6,301 nucleotides of DNA. Source: Methanomicrobiales archaeon (GTDB lineage Archaea; Halobacteriota; Methanomicrobia; Methanomicrobiales; Methanomicrobiaceae). A program made the position numbers and the translations under genes. The notes under the pieces were generated by a model. The model made no database searches and had not been told where the DNA came from. It saw only the letters and a list, made by a program, of their open reading frames with translations. Location of the stretch: positions 1-6,301 of the forward strand of contig JAAYIO010000129.1 of assembly GCA_012523385.1 (NCBI GenBank), given 5' to 3'. This document shows, in pieces, positions 1-5,364 of this stretch (position 1 is the stretch's first letter; each line of letters starts with the position of its first letter).

Positions 1-88
1 ATATGCCCTCTTCTTCGAGTACACGTGTTGCTTTGCTTACAATTTCTGTATCTGATGCCGAGCCGGCAATTACTGCCACATCTACCAT
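1..88 (-). CDS. purE: PurE, N5-carboxyaminoimidazole ribonucleotide mutase / AIR carboxylase, 5' end only
   Basis: This is the first 29 codons of a leftward gene that runs off the left edge. The peptide begins MVDVAVIAGSASDTEIVSKA and continues to a segment ending VLEEEGI. It matches the PurE N-terminus: a short first beta strand, the phosphate-binding loop GSASD at residues 9-13, and a helix ending in a conserved VLEE-type stretch. PurE makes 4-carboxy-5-aminoimidazole ribonucleotide in cytosolic de novo purine synthesis. The fragment is too short to tell the mutase (class I) from the direct AIR carboxylase (class II). An in-frame ATG at position 115 would add nine residues (MQILRYTLI). The start at 88 is preferred because beta strand 1 normally starts within a few residues of the N-terminus, and a TATA-like TTTATGCA lies 23-30 bases upstream, which would suit a leaderless transcript. 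Identity is fairly sure; the start is less so. Confidence 0.85.
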   Translation of the reverse strand, partial: MVDVAVIAGSASDTEIVSKATRVLEEEGI

Positions 89-110
89 TATGAGAGTGTA
101 TCGAAGTATC

Positions 111-118
111 TGCATAAA
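111..118 (-). promoter_or_regulatory. Possible TATA box (box A) for purE
   Basis: On the minus strand these bases read TTTATGCA, close to the archaeal box A consensus TTTATATA. The centre lies about 26 bases upstream of the purE ATG at 88. That is the usual distance from box A to the transcription start, so the transcript could be leaderless or nearly so. No SD sequence precedes the ATG, which fits. The call rests on one short AT-rich match. Confidence 0.3.
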
Positions 119-373
119 GAGATTGATGTTAGGATCCCGAAAAGAAAAATAGATGCGCAAAATAAGGGGGGACCAGATTGGGCATTATCTCCTGGAATTG
201 CTGGTCTCGCATCAATATACGGGGGCTATACGGTGTGTGATGAGGTGCCCTGAGGTGGGCATTTCCCTCCCGTTTGTCCGAACCCGAGAGCGTCGGAGGT
301 GGAGATGTAATGCCTGTATCTGGCATGTGAGGCACCCATCTTGCATAACCTCCATATGGCATAACCACCAAAA
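116..373. other. Divergent intergenic region between purE and the aminotransferase gene, no convincing gene
   Basis: About 260 bases separate the purE start region from the rightward aminotransferase. Both strands are open for 74-80 codons here, but neither frame has an SD, a recognisable motif or a plausible protein composition. Small structures seen are a 6-bp inverted repeat GACCAG/CTGGTC (171-176 and 201-206), a near-perfect 10-base tandem repeat TGAGGTGCCC/TGAGGTGGGC (241-260), and an imperfect direct repeat next to the downstream gene (343-372, listed separately). No tRNA, and no complete box C/D RNA, could be built from it. Confidence 0.6.
343..372 (+). repeat. Imperfect 14-base direct repeat upstream of the class V aminotransferase, possible operator
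   Basis: GCATAACCTCCATA (343-356) is followed by GCATAACCACCAAA (359-372). The copies match at 12 of 14 positions with a period of 16 bases. They sit just upstream of the aminotransferase-ribC pair. The CATATG between them is self-complementary and could overlap a TATA element. Direct repeats beside a start are a common arrangement for archaeal regulator sites, but the regulator is unknown and chance cannot be excluded. Confidence 0.35.
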
Positions 374-391
374 ATGATTACACTGATCAAT

Positions 392-1519
392 ATGCAAAAT
401 GAATCACTTCTTTTGATGCCCGGTCCGGTCCCGATGCCGGAACGGGTACGGTTTGCGATGGCACGTCAGGCAATGAACCACCGCGGCGCAGAGTTTGAGC
501 TGGTCATACAAGAGACAACAGCGATGCTCAAAGAGATCTTCTGTACCAAAAACGATCTTTTGACCATCAGTGGTTCAGGGACCGCCGGGATGGAAGCCGC
601 CATATCAAATTTCTGTCAGGGCAGGCGGGTTGCATGTCTCGTGAATGGCAAGTTTGGTGAACGTCTCTATGAAGTGAGCAAACGCTACGGTGACCCTGTG
701 GCACTTGCCTCAGACTGGGGCACCCCTCTGCCTCTGGATGCACTGGAAAAGGAACTCGAACAAGGCGCAGAGGTAGTTACCCTTGTCCACAACGAGACCT
801 CAGCCGCCATTCTGAACCCTGCAGAAGAGGTAGGGCGCCTTGCAAAGAAGCACGGCGCACTCTTTATTATGGACGGAATCACCTCCATCGGTGCTGATAA
901 AGTATATGTCGACAAGTGGGGTGTGGATGTGGCAATCACCGGTTCACAGAAGTGTCTTGCTGCACCTGCGGGTCTTGCTGCACTCTCAGTCTCCCCGAAA
1001 GCATGGGAGTTGCAGTGCAAAAACCCGCCATTCTACTTTGACCTTCCGGCATACCGCAAGAGCGCGGCCAAAAATCAGACCCCCTTCACGCCTGCCGTCC
1101 CGCTCTATCTTGCTCTGCGTGAGGCATGCGCGATTGTTCTTGAGGAAGGCATGGAAGCCCGGATTGCCCGCCACCGCCAGATGGCAGATGCTGTCCGGAC
1201 AGCCGCAGACGTATGGGGTCTCTCCCTCTTTGCAAAGACCGATGCGCTTCACGCCTACTCCAACACCGCAACCGCGATCTGCTACCCTGAGGGCATCACC
1301 GCTGCCGCCATACGCGGCAAGATCAAAGACCTTGGTATCGAGGTTTCCGGCGGGCAGGATCATATAAGTGGCAAGATCTTCCGGATCGGCACCATGGGCG
1401 CCATCGGTGCTCCTGAAATTCTTGCGGTTCTTGCAATGGTGCAGGGCTCATTCAAAAAAGCAGGATACTCTCTCAAAGGCGACGGAGTCTCTGCCGCCTG
1501 TGAGGTGCTGTTTGCATGA
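392..1519 (+). CDS. Class V PLP aminotransferase, alanine-glyoxylate / serine-pyruvate / archaeal aspartate (phosphoserine) aminotransferase type
   Basis: A cytosolic PLP enzyme of 375 residues, full length for the family. After a short N-terminus comes the family opening LLLMPGPVPMPERV. SGSGTAGMEAA at residues 60-70 is the cofactor-phosphate region. Asp161 in FIMDGITSIGA should pair with the pyridine nitrogen. Lys187 in ITGSQKCLAAPAG is the Schiff-base lysine. Several substrates are possible. The Methanocaldococcus relative MJ0959 is described as a broad class V aspartate aminotransferase that also makes phosphoserine, so a role in serine or tRNA-dependent cysteine synthesis is plausible but inferred. 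The ATG at 392 is preferred over an in-frame ATG at 374 because TGATC (384-388), complementary to the 16S rRNA 3' end, lies just before it and nothing SD-like precedes 374. The stop overlaps the ribC start by ATGA, so the two are probably coupled. Confidence 0.88.
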   Translation: MQNESLLLMPGPVPMPERVRFAMARQAMNHRGAEFELVIQETTAMLKEIFCTKNDLLTISGSGTAGMEAAISNFCQGRRVACLVNGKFGERLYEVSKRYGDPVALASDWGTPLPLDALEKELEQGAEVVTLVHNETSAAILNPAEEVGRLAKKHGALFIMDGITSIGADKVYVDKWGVDVAITGSQKCLAAPAGLAALSVSPKAWELQCKNPPFYFDLPAYRKSAAKNQTPFTPAVPLYLALREACAIVLEEGMEARIARHRQMADAVRTAADVWGLSLFAKTDALHAYSNTATAICYPEGITAAAIRGKIKDLGIEVSGGQDHISGKIFRIGTMGAIGAPEILAVLAMVQGSFKKAGYSLKGDGVSAACEVLFA

Positions 1520-1977
1520 AAGTCGGAGTCTGTGACACCACATTCGCCCGCGTAAACATGGGCGCTGCCGCGGTGGATGAGCTCAGGCGTCATGCATCTG
1601 TTTCCATCGAGCGCTACACGGTTACTGGTGTCAAAGACCTCCCGGTCGCTGCAAAGATCCTTATTGAAGAGCGGGGCTGTGACATCGTCATGGCTCTTGG
1701 AATGCCGGGCGGTAAAGAGAAAGACCGTCTCTGCGCACATGAGGCTTCTCAGGGACTGATTCACTGCCAGCTAATGACCAATCATCACATCATCGAGGTC
1801 TTTGTCCACGAGGATGAGGCAAAAGATGACAAGGAGCTTGCCTGGCTTGCTGAACGGCGGGCCCGGGAGCATGCAGAGAATGCGGTAAAACTGATCCTTT
1901 ATCCTGAGGCCCTTATCAAAGAAGCAGGCACAGGTCAGCGCCAGGGATTTGAGGACGCAGGTCCTGCCCGCCATTAA
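1516..1977 (+). CDS. ribC: Riboflavin synthase, archaeal type
   Basis: 153 residues, normal for the archaeal enzyme (MJ1184 type). It converts two molecules of 6,7-dimethyl-8-ribityllumazine into riboflavin and 5-amino-6-ribitylaminouracil, the last step of riboflavin synthesis, in the cytosol. The archaeal enzyme is unrelated to bacterial RibE and derives from the lumazine synthase fold. Recognisable family segments are VGVCDTTFARVNMGAAAVDE near the N-terminus, VTGVKDLPVAAK, the block CDIVMALGMPGGKEKDRLCA, HEASQGLIHCQLMTNHHIIE, VFVHEDEAKDDKELAWLAERRAREHA, and the C-terminal TGQRQGFEDAGP. It starts within the stop of the class V aminotransferase (ATGA, 1516-1519) and has no strong SD of its own, so translation is probably coupled. 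A run of seven T follows the stop. Identification is confident; older annotations may use other symbols for this enzyme. Confidence 0.95.
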   Translation: MKVGVCDTTFARVNMGAAAVDELRRHASVSIERYTVTGVKDLPVAAKILIEERGCDIVMALGMPGGKEKDRLCAHEASQGLIHCQLMTNHHIIEVFVHEDEAKDDKELAWLAERRAREHAENAVKLILYPEALIKEAGTGQRQGFEDAGPARH

Positions 1978-1980
1978 TAC

Positions 1981-1987
1981 TTTTTTT
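1981..1987 (+). terminator. T-run terminator after ribC
   Basis: Seven consecutive T begin four bases after the ribC stop codon, with no hairpin before them. Euryarchaeal RNA polymerase commonly ends transcription at such coding-strand T-runs. It would separate the aminotransferase-ribC unit from ribH, although read-through is possible. Confidence 0.55.
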
Positions 1988-2219
1988 GCATCAGGTTTTT
2001 CTGCCACGGGTCAATAGGTCCAATGCGTATCCCCTAATATCGGACGTTTTGACGCAATTATCTGAAAAGGAGGACAATTATTGCGTCTGCTTCGATTCAG
2101 GGGGCAGTTCCTTTTCAGCCTGTGACACCGTGAAGATCCACTTTCGGGAAGCATCACTTTTATGGGATAACTGCCAATCTCTATCTATCTGAATTATACG
2201 ATACGGAGCAGATGAGACC
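1988..2219 (+). promoter_or_regulatory. Intergenic region before ribH with several complementary segments
   Basis: No convincing long gene is present. Seen directly: stem A, GACGCAAT (2051-2058) with ATTGCGTC (2080-2087), 8 bp; and stem B, CTGAAAAGGA (2062-2071) with TCCTTTTCAG (2109-2118), a perfect 10 bp. The arms interleave, so they must alternate or form a pseudoknot. AAGGAGG (2067-2073), an SD-like sequence, lies partly in stem B. Two further nested pairs exist: GGCAGTT (2103-2109) with AACTGCC (2169-2175), and ATTCAG (2095-2100) with CTGAAT (2189-2194). TATA-like sequences occur at 2157-2163 (CTTTTAT) and 2192-2199 (AATTATAC). The second would give a leaderless ribH transcript, in which case most of the stems would not be in its mRNA. 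The conserved core of an FMN riboswitch is absent. Confidence 0.4.
2081..2125 (+). CDS. Possible 14-codon leader ORF upstream of ribH
   Basis: A TTG at 2081 is preceded, with exactly seven bases between, by AAGGAGG (2067-2073), the best SD match in the window. The reading frame is TTG-CGT-CTG-CTT-CGA and so on, ending at TGA 2123-2125; the peptide would be basic and hydrophobic (MRLLRFRGQFLFSL). It ends 94 bases before ribH. The SD is partly paired in the 10-bp stem B and the start codon is inside stem A, so its translation could depend on RNA folding. A TTG start and such a short length make this tentative; it has no known homologue that I can name. Confidence 0.2.
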   Translation: MRLLRFRGQFLFSL

Positions 2220-2627
2220 ATGGTAATTAAACTCGGATTTGTCGTCGCAGAATTCAACCGCGACCTGACCTATATGATGGAAATTGAAGCCGAAGAACAT
2301 GCAAAGTTCCTTGGCGCAGAAGTGACGGAGAAGTTCTATGTTCCTGGTGCATATGACATGCCGCTTGCAATCAAGAAGCTGCTTTTAAACAAGGATATCG
2401 ATGCGGTTATCACCATTGGTTGTGTGATTGAGGGCGCTACCCAGCATGATGAGATCGTTGTGCAGCACGCCGCCCGAAAGATCATTGACCTCTCCCTTGA
2501 ATACAACAAACCGGTAACCCTCGGCATCTCAGGGCCGGGTATGACCCGTCTTGAGGCATCCGAGAGAATTGATTACGCCCGCCGTGCGGTTGAATCGGCG
2601 ATCAAACTCGTCCAGCGATTAGCATGA
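2220..2627 (+). CDS. ribH: 6,7-dimethyl-8-ribityllumazine synthase
   Basis: 135 residues, typical of archaeal RibH. It condenses 5-amino-6-ribitylaminouracil with 3,4-dihydroxy-2-butanone 4-phosphate to give 6,7-dimethyl-8-ribityllumazine, the substrate of the ribC product; the family forms cytosolic oligomeric shells. Diagnostic features are LGFVVAEFN at residues 5-13, where the aromatic residue stacks on the pyrimidine substrate; the substrate loop VPGAYDMPLAIKKL near 41-54; GCVIEGATQHDEIV around 67-80, with His76 as the likely catalytic histidine; and the C-terminal GISGPGMTRLEASERIDYA. A weak GGAG (2205-2208) lies 11 bases before the ATG, and TATA-like AATTATAC (2192-2199) would suit a leaderless transcript. 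The stop overlaps the next start by ATGA. RibH competes with the F420 precursor pathway for the ribitylaminouracil intermediate, which matters in methanogens (family knowledge). Confidence 0.95.
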   Translation: MVIKLGFVVAEFNRDLTYMMEIEAEEHAKFLGAEVTEKFYVPGAYDMPLAIKKLLLNKDIDAVITIGCVIEGATQHDEIVVQHAARKIIDLSLEYNKPVTLGISGPGMTRLEASERIDYARRAVESAIKLVQRLA

Positions 2628-3760
2628 AAACACTCTCCCGGAAAGTGGTCGGTATCGCACCGTCTGCAACAATAGAGATTTCTGACCGGGCAGCACAGAT
2701 GCGGGCGGCAGGTATCGATGTCATCGTTTTGTCGATTGGGGAGCCTGACTTCCCAACCCCCGCTCATATCACCCGGGCATGTATTGACGCCCTTGAACGG
2801 GGAGAGACCCACTATGCCCCGTCTCCCGGCATTCCCGCACTCCGGGAGGCTATCGCTGAAAAACTAAAGACCGAGAATCACATTCCCTGCACCCCGGGTC
2901 AGGTCGTTGTTGCCTGTGGAGCGAAGAACTCAATCTATGAGGCGATGGAGGCCGTGATGAACCCCGGTGACGAGGTCGTTATCATCGATCCCTCATGGGT
3001 CAGCTACGAGCCCTGTGTCCAGCTTGCGGGCGGGACCGCGGTTCACTGCAGTGTTCGCGAAACGGACTTTCAGGTGGACGACCGTCTCCTTGAGGTCATC
3101 ACCCCGAAGACGAAGATGATCATCTGTAACAGCCCGTCCAATCCCTCCGGTGCAGTGATGAATGACGCGTCGCTCCGGCTTATCGCGGATGCGGCGATTG
3201 ACAATGACTGCTTTGTCCTTTCAGATGAGATATACGAGAAGCTCATCTACGAAAAGACGCATGTCTCTATCGGATCGTTTGACGGCATGGCAGACCGGAC
3301 GATCACGGTGAACGGTTTCTCCAAAGCCTATGCAATGACCGGCTGGCGTATCGGGTATGCCTCAGCACCTGAACCGCTTGCAAAGCAGATGATCAAAGTG
3401 CAGCAGCACACGATAAGTCACCCCGCCACCTTTGCGATGCACGGAGCGCTTGCCGCCCTCACCGGTGACCAGCAGTGCATTGAGGATATGCGACGGGAGT
3501 TTGATATCCGCCGCAAATACATCATGGGCGCCCTGCAGGCGATGGGCTATGAGACTGCGCCCGCAGAAGGCGCTTTCTATGCCTACGTGAAGACGGGTGG
3601 AGACGATATGGCGGTAGCCGGTGAGTGGCTTAAGAACGCTCATGTGGCAGTAACGCCGGGAACCGCCTTTGGCACACCGGGATGGGTTCGCCTCTCCTAT
3701 GCGGCGTCTCTGGAGCGACTGAAAGAGGCGATGGGCCGCATCGGTGCGCTCTCTGAATAA
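2624..3760 (+). CDS. aspB: Class I PLP aminotransferase, aspartate aminotransferase (I-gamma type)
   Basis: 378 residues, full length for subgroup I-gamma. It should move amino groups between aspartate (or a similar amino acid) and 2-oxoglutarate in the cytosol; exact specificity cannot be read from sequence. Landmarks are the N-terminal SRKVVGIAPSATIEIS, IGEPDFPTP near residues 38-46, HYAPSPGIPALREAI, CNSPSNPSG with Asn173, LSDEIYEKL with Asp201 (pyridine nitrogen) and Tyr204 (ring O3'), the lysine motif GFSKAYAMTGWRIGY with Lys234, and Arg356 in WVRLSYA, which binds the substrate carboxylate. All expected active-site residues are present. It overlaps ribH by ATGA (2624-2627) with no independent SD, so it is probably translated from the ribH message. 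A link to flavin synthesis is not established. The symbol is by family; paralogues acting on aromatic amino acids look similar. Confidence 0.88.
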   Translation: MKTLSRKVVGIAPSATIEISDRAAQMRAAGIDVIVLSIGEPDFPTPAHITRACIDALERGETHYAPSPGIPALREAIAEKLKTENHIPCTPGQVVVACGAKNSIYEAMEAVMNPGDEVVIIDPSWVSYEPCVQLAGGTAVHCSVRETDFQVDDRLLEVITPKTKMIICNSPSNPSGAVMNDASLRLIADAAIDNDCFVLSDEIYEKLIYEKTHVSIGSFDGMADRTITVNGFSKAYAMTGWRIGYASAPEPLAKQMIKVQQHTISHPATFAMHGALAALTGDQQCIEDMRREFDIRRKYIMGALQAMGYETAPAEGAFYAYVKTGGDDMAVAGEWLKNAHVAVTPGTAFGTPGWVRLSYAASLERLKEAMGRIGALSE

Positions 3761-3767
3761 TAGTTCC

Positions 3768-3773
3768 TTTTTT
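3768..3773 (+). terminator. T-run after the aspartate aminotransferase gene
   Basis: Six T lie eight bases after the TAA stop of the aminotransferase gene and directly before the next start region. There is no preceding hairpin. It is a plausible but short archaeal terminator, and partial read-through into the next gene is possible. Confidence 0.4.
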
Positions 3774-3780
3774 GGTTATT

Positions 3781-4203
3781 GTGATATCTTCTGAATTGCA
3801 CCGTGTCCTTTTTGTCTGCACATACAACTCGGTTCGCTCTCCGATGGCAGCGGCAATTCTGAATGCCGCAGCAGGTAGTCGATATCTGGCAGAGAGTGCG
3901 GGTCTCTTCCCTTCTCGGGTGGACCCAAATGTGGTTTTTGTGATGCAGGAACGAGGAATTGATCTCTCTTCCCATCACCCGCGGTCTCTTGGTGCCTGTT
4001 CGGGTACCGTATATGACACCGTCATCTTTCTTTCCCCCTCCGTCCGGGAGAATGCATACCATATCCCCCTCGCAGGAGAGTATGTCGTCCTGAATATCCC
4101 CGTCCCCGGCATCGCAGGTGCAGATGGACGGGACGGATACCGCACACTCCGCCAGATACTGTCGGATGCCATTTCTGAATGCTTTCCGGATGCCGATCTG
4201 TGA
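3781..4203 (+). CDS. Low-molecular-weight protein-tyrosine-phosphatase / ArsC-like protein, apparently lacking the Asp general acid
   Basis: 140 residues from a GTG at 3781. The first beta strand, RVLFVC, runs into the phosphate-binding loop C13-T-Y-N-S-V-R19-S, the CX5R signature of LMW phosphatases and thioredoxin-type arsenate reductases. Then come SPMAAAILN, the family-type ESAGLFP, a helix with VMQERGIDLSSHHPRSL, and a late segment VYDTVIFLSP. In the family a DP or PDP motif supplies the general acid; here the matching place reads NIPVPG with Val108, and the nearest Asp are 115 and 118. The paired redox cysteines of ArsC are missing too (only one Cys in GACSG and one near the C-terminus). 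It may be a weak phosphatase, a binding protein or a divergent reductase. No SD is seen; an in-frame TTG at 3772 is an alternative start. It precedes a metal exporter and a second CX5R protein. Confidence 0.75.
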   Translation: MISSELHRVLFVCTYNSVRSPMAAAILNAAAGSRYLAESAGLFPSRVDPNVVFVMQERGIDLSSHHPRSLGACSGTVYDTVIFLSPSVRENAYHIPLAGEYVVLNIPVPGIAGADGRDGYRTLRQILSDAISECFPDADL

Positions 4204-4432
4204 GTGTGCATTTTACCCTGGCTGAGTGTGAGTGTTAGGTATCACCGATCTGTTCATCCCCACTGACCCGCGGACGGTTAATGGACACCAAGAAACCTTC
4301 TTCCTCACCAATGTTCTCAAGGGGCTTAAACTACAGCGTCGAGAAATCTCCTCACTCCTCTTGTAACGCTCCCTTGAACGGTAGCCTAAGAAAGTCTTAT
4401 CAGATGCCGATTCAGATTTATTCTGCTTATCT
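4204..4432 (+). other. Gap between the phosphatase-like gene and the metal exporter, two small ORFs of unknown status
   Basis: No recognised gene. Two overlapping small frames are open on the plus strand. One runs from GTG 4232 to TAA 4366 (44 codons; peptide begins MLGITDLFIPTDPRTVNG) and has codon choice resembling the neighbouring genes. The other runs from ATG 4281 to TGA 4436 (51 codons; peptide begins MDTKKPSSSPMFSRG), and its stop overlaps the exporter GTG by GTGA. Neither has an SD or a motif I recognise. They cannot both be typical genes, and one or both may be chance or remnants of an older gene. No strong terminator or hairpin was seen. Confidence 0.35.
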
Positions 4433-5344
4433 GTGAACTATCAGCGGGTAAAGAAGACCCTTATTCTGACCTTTTTCCTGAACCTCTCTGTCTCTATTGC
4501 AAAGGGGATTGTCGGAGCTCTTGCCGGGTCGGTCAGTATGGTCGCCGATGCGTTTCATTCCCTTTTTGATTCAGTATCAAATGTTGTGGGCCTGATCAGC
4601 ATCACCATCGCCGATGCCCCCCCGGATACCGGTCACCAATATGGCCATGGTAAATTCGAGACAATCGGGACGATGGTGGTAGGGACACTCCTTCTTATCA
4701 CCGCCGCTGTTGTCGGATATGAGGGTTTTGGGAGGTTTTTTTCCGGAGCAGTGGCGGAGATAACCCCGCTCACGGTTGCCGTGATGGTGGGGACTATCTG
4801 CGTGAATATTGTTGTCGCTCTCTATGAGCGTCGCGTGGGGAAAGAAGAGGAAAGTTCGTTCCTGCTCGCAGATTCGCAGCACACCGCAAGTGACATCTTA
4901 GTTTCACTCTCCGTCCTTGTTGGGTTTCTTTTCATCTGTCTGGGGTACCCGGTCGCCGATGCCATCATTGCACTCCTCATCGCCGCTCTCATCGCACGGA
5001 TGGGGGTGAAAATACTCTATGAGGCGCTGGAAGTCCTTGCAGATGCCTCAGCTCCGATAGATTACGATAGTGTCGATGCGGTTCTAAAGACAACGGAAGG
5101 GGTGATCAGCTACCATGATTTCCGTTGCCGCGGCAAGGCAGGTGAGATATTCTGTGATCTGCATGTGGTGGTCGCTCCGGATATCACGGTTCGTGAGGGG
5201 TATCTCATTGGCAAACTGGTGCGGCAACGGATGATGACGGAGGTAGAGGGTGTGGTGGATGTGATTGTGCATATTGACCCGTTCTTTGGCGTCGTTGGAC
5301 CAGCGGATACGGAAATTGATTCAGAGACTGACACCAAACCCTGA
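4433..5344 (+). CDS. Cation diffusion facilitator (CDF) family metal exporter
   Basis: 303 residues, typical for the FieF/MMT1-like branch. It is an inner-membrane dimer that exports divalent cations (Zn, Fe, Mn, Cd or Co), usually against protons. Six hydrophobic helices are visible at about 9-31, 36-59, 78-99, 108-130, 155-174 and 176-198. The transport site has its expected pairs: Asp39, His42 and Asp46 in helix 2 (ADAFHSLFD), and Asp147, His150 and Asp154 entering helix 5 (ADSQHTASD). The conserved loop GHQYGHGKFE with His68 and His72 lies between helices 2 and 3. Residues from about 205 form the cytosolic dimerisation domain, with SYHDFRCRGKAGEIFCDLHV and the terminal VDVIVHIDPF. The metal cannot be named. 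The GTG start lacks an SD; the next ATG would fall inside helix 2, so the GTG is favoured. The following arsenate reductase-like gene begins 20 bases after the stop. Confidence 0.92.
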   Translation: MNYQRVKKTLILTFFLNLSVSIAKGIVGALAGSVSMVADAFHSLFDSVSNVVGLISITIADAPPDTGHQYGHGKFETIGTMVVGTLLLITAAVVGYEGFGRFFSGAVAEITPLTVAVMVGTICVNIVVALYERRVGKEEESSFLLADSQHTASDILVSLSVLVGFLFICLGYPVADAIIALLIAALIARMGVKILYEALEVLADASAPIDYDSVDAVLKTTEGVISYHDFRCRGKAGEIFCDLHVVVAPDITVREGYLIGKLVRQRMMTEVEGVVDVIVHIDPFFGVVGPADTEIDSETDTKP

Positions 5345-5364
5345 ATGGAGTGAATAATACAGTC

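Noticed and set aside
171..206. Inverted repeat GACCAG/CTGGTC with a 24-base loop
   Set aside because: Six base pairs with a long loop are expected by chance in this length, and there is no T-run or gene end beside it.
237..300. Possible box C/D RNA (GTGATGA at 237-243, CTGA at 250-253)
   Set aside because: Box C and one D-like box are present, but there is no second C'/D pair at suitable spacing and no terminal stem.
129..371. 80-codon minus-strand open frame in the same gap (peptide begins MVVMPYGGYARW)
   Set aside because: The start is not supported by an SD, the composition is low-complexity with many Pro and His, and it would lie across the likely control regions of both neighbours. 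I recognise no family, though a homology search would settle it.
153..377. 74-codon plus-strand open frame in the purE-aminotransferase gap
   Set aside because: Rich in Arg, Cys, His and Trp without a motif, no SD, and it runs into the start of the aminotransferase gene. It looks like chance.
840..1367. Long alternative-frame ORFs inside the class V aminotransferase gene on both strands
   Set aside because: They overlap a gene with all its catalytic residues intact and show the Arg/Ser/Pro-rich composition typical of shifted frames in a GC-rich gene.
1986..2192. 68-codon plus-strand frame between ribC and ribH
   Set aside because: No SD before the ATG, no recognisable motif, and it begins inside the terminator region. 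The nucleotide-level structure explains this stretch better.
1988..2219. FMN riboswitch (RFN element) upstream of ribH
   Set aside because: The GGGGCAG at 2101-2107 recalled part of the RFN consensus, but the remaining conserved blocks are absent and FMN riboswitches are essentially bacterial.
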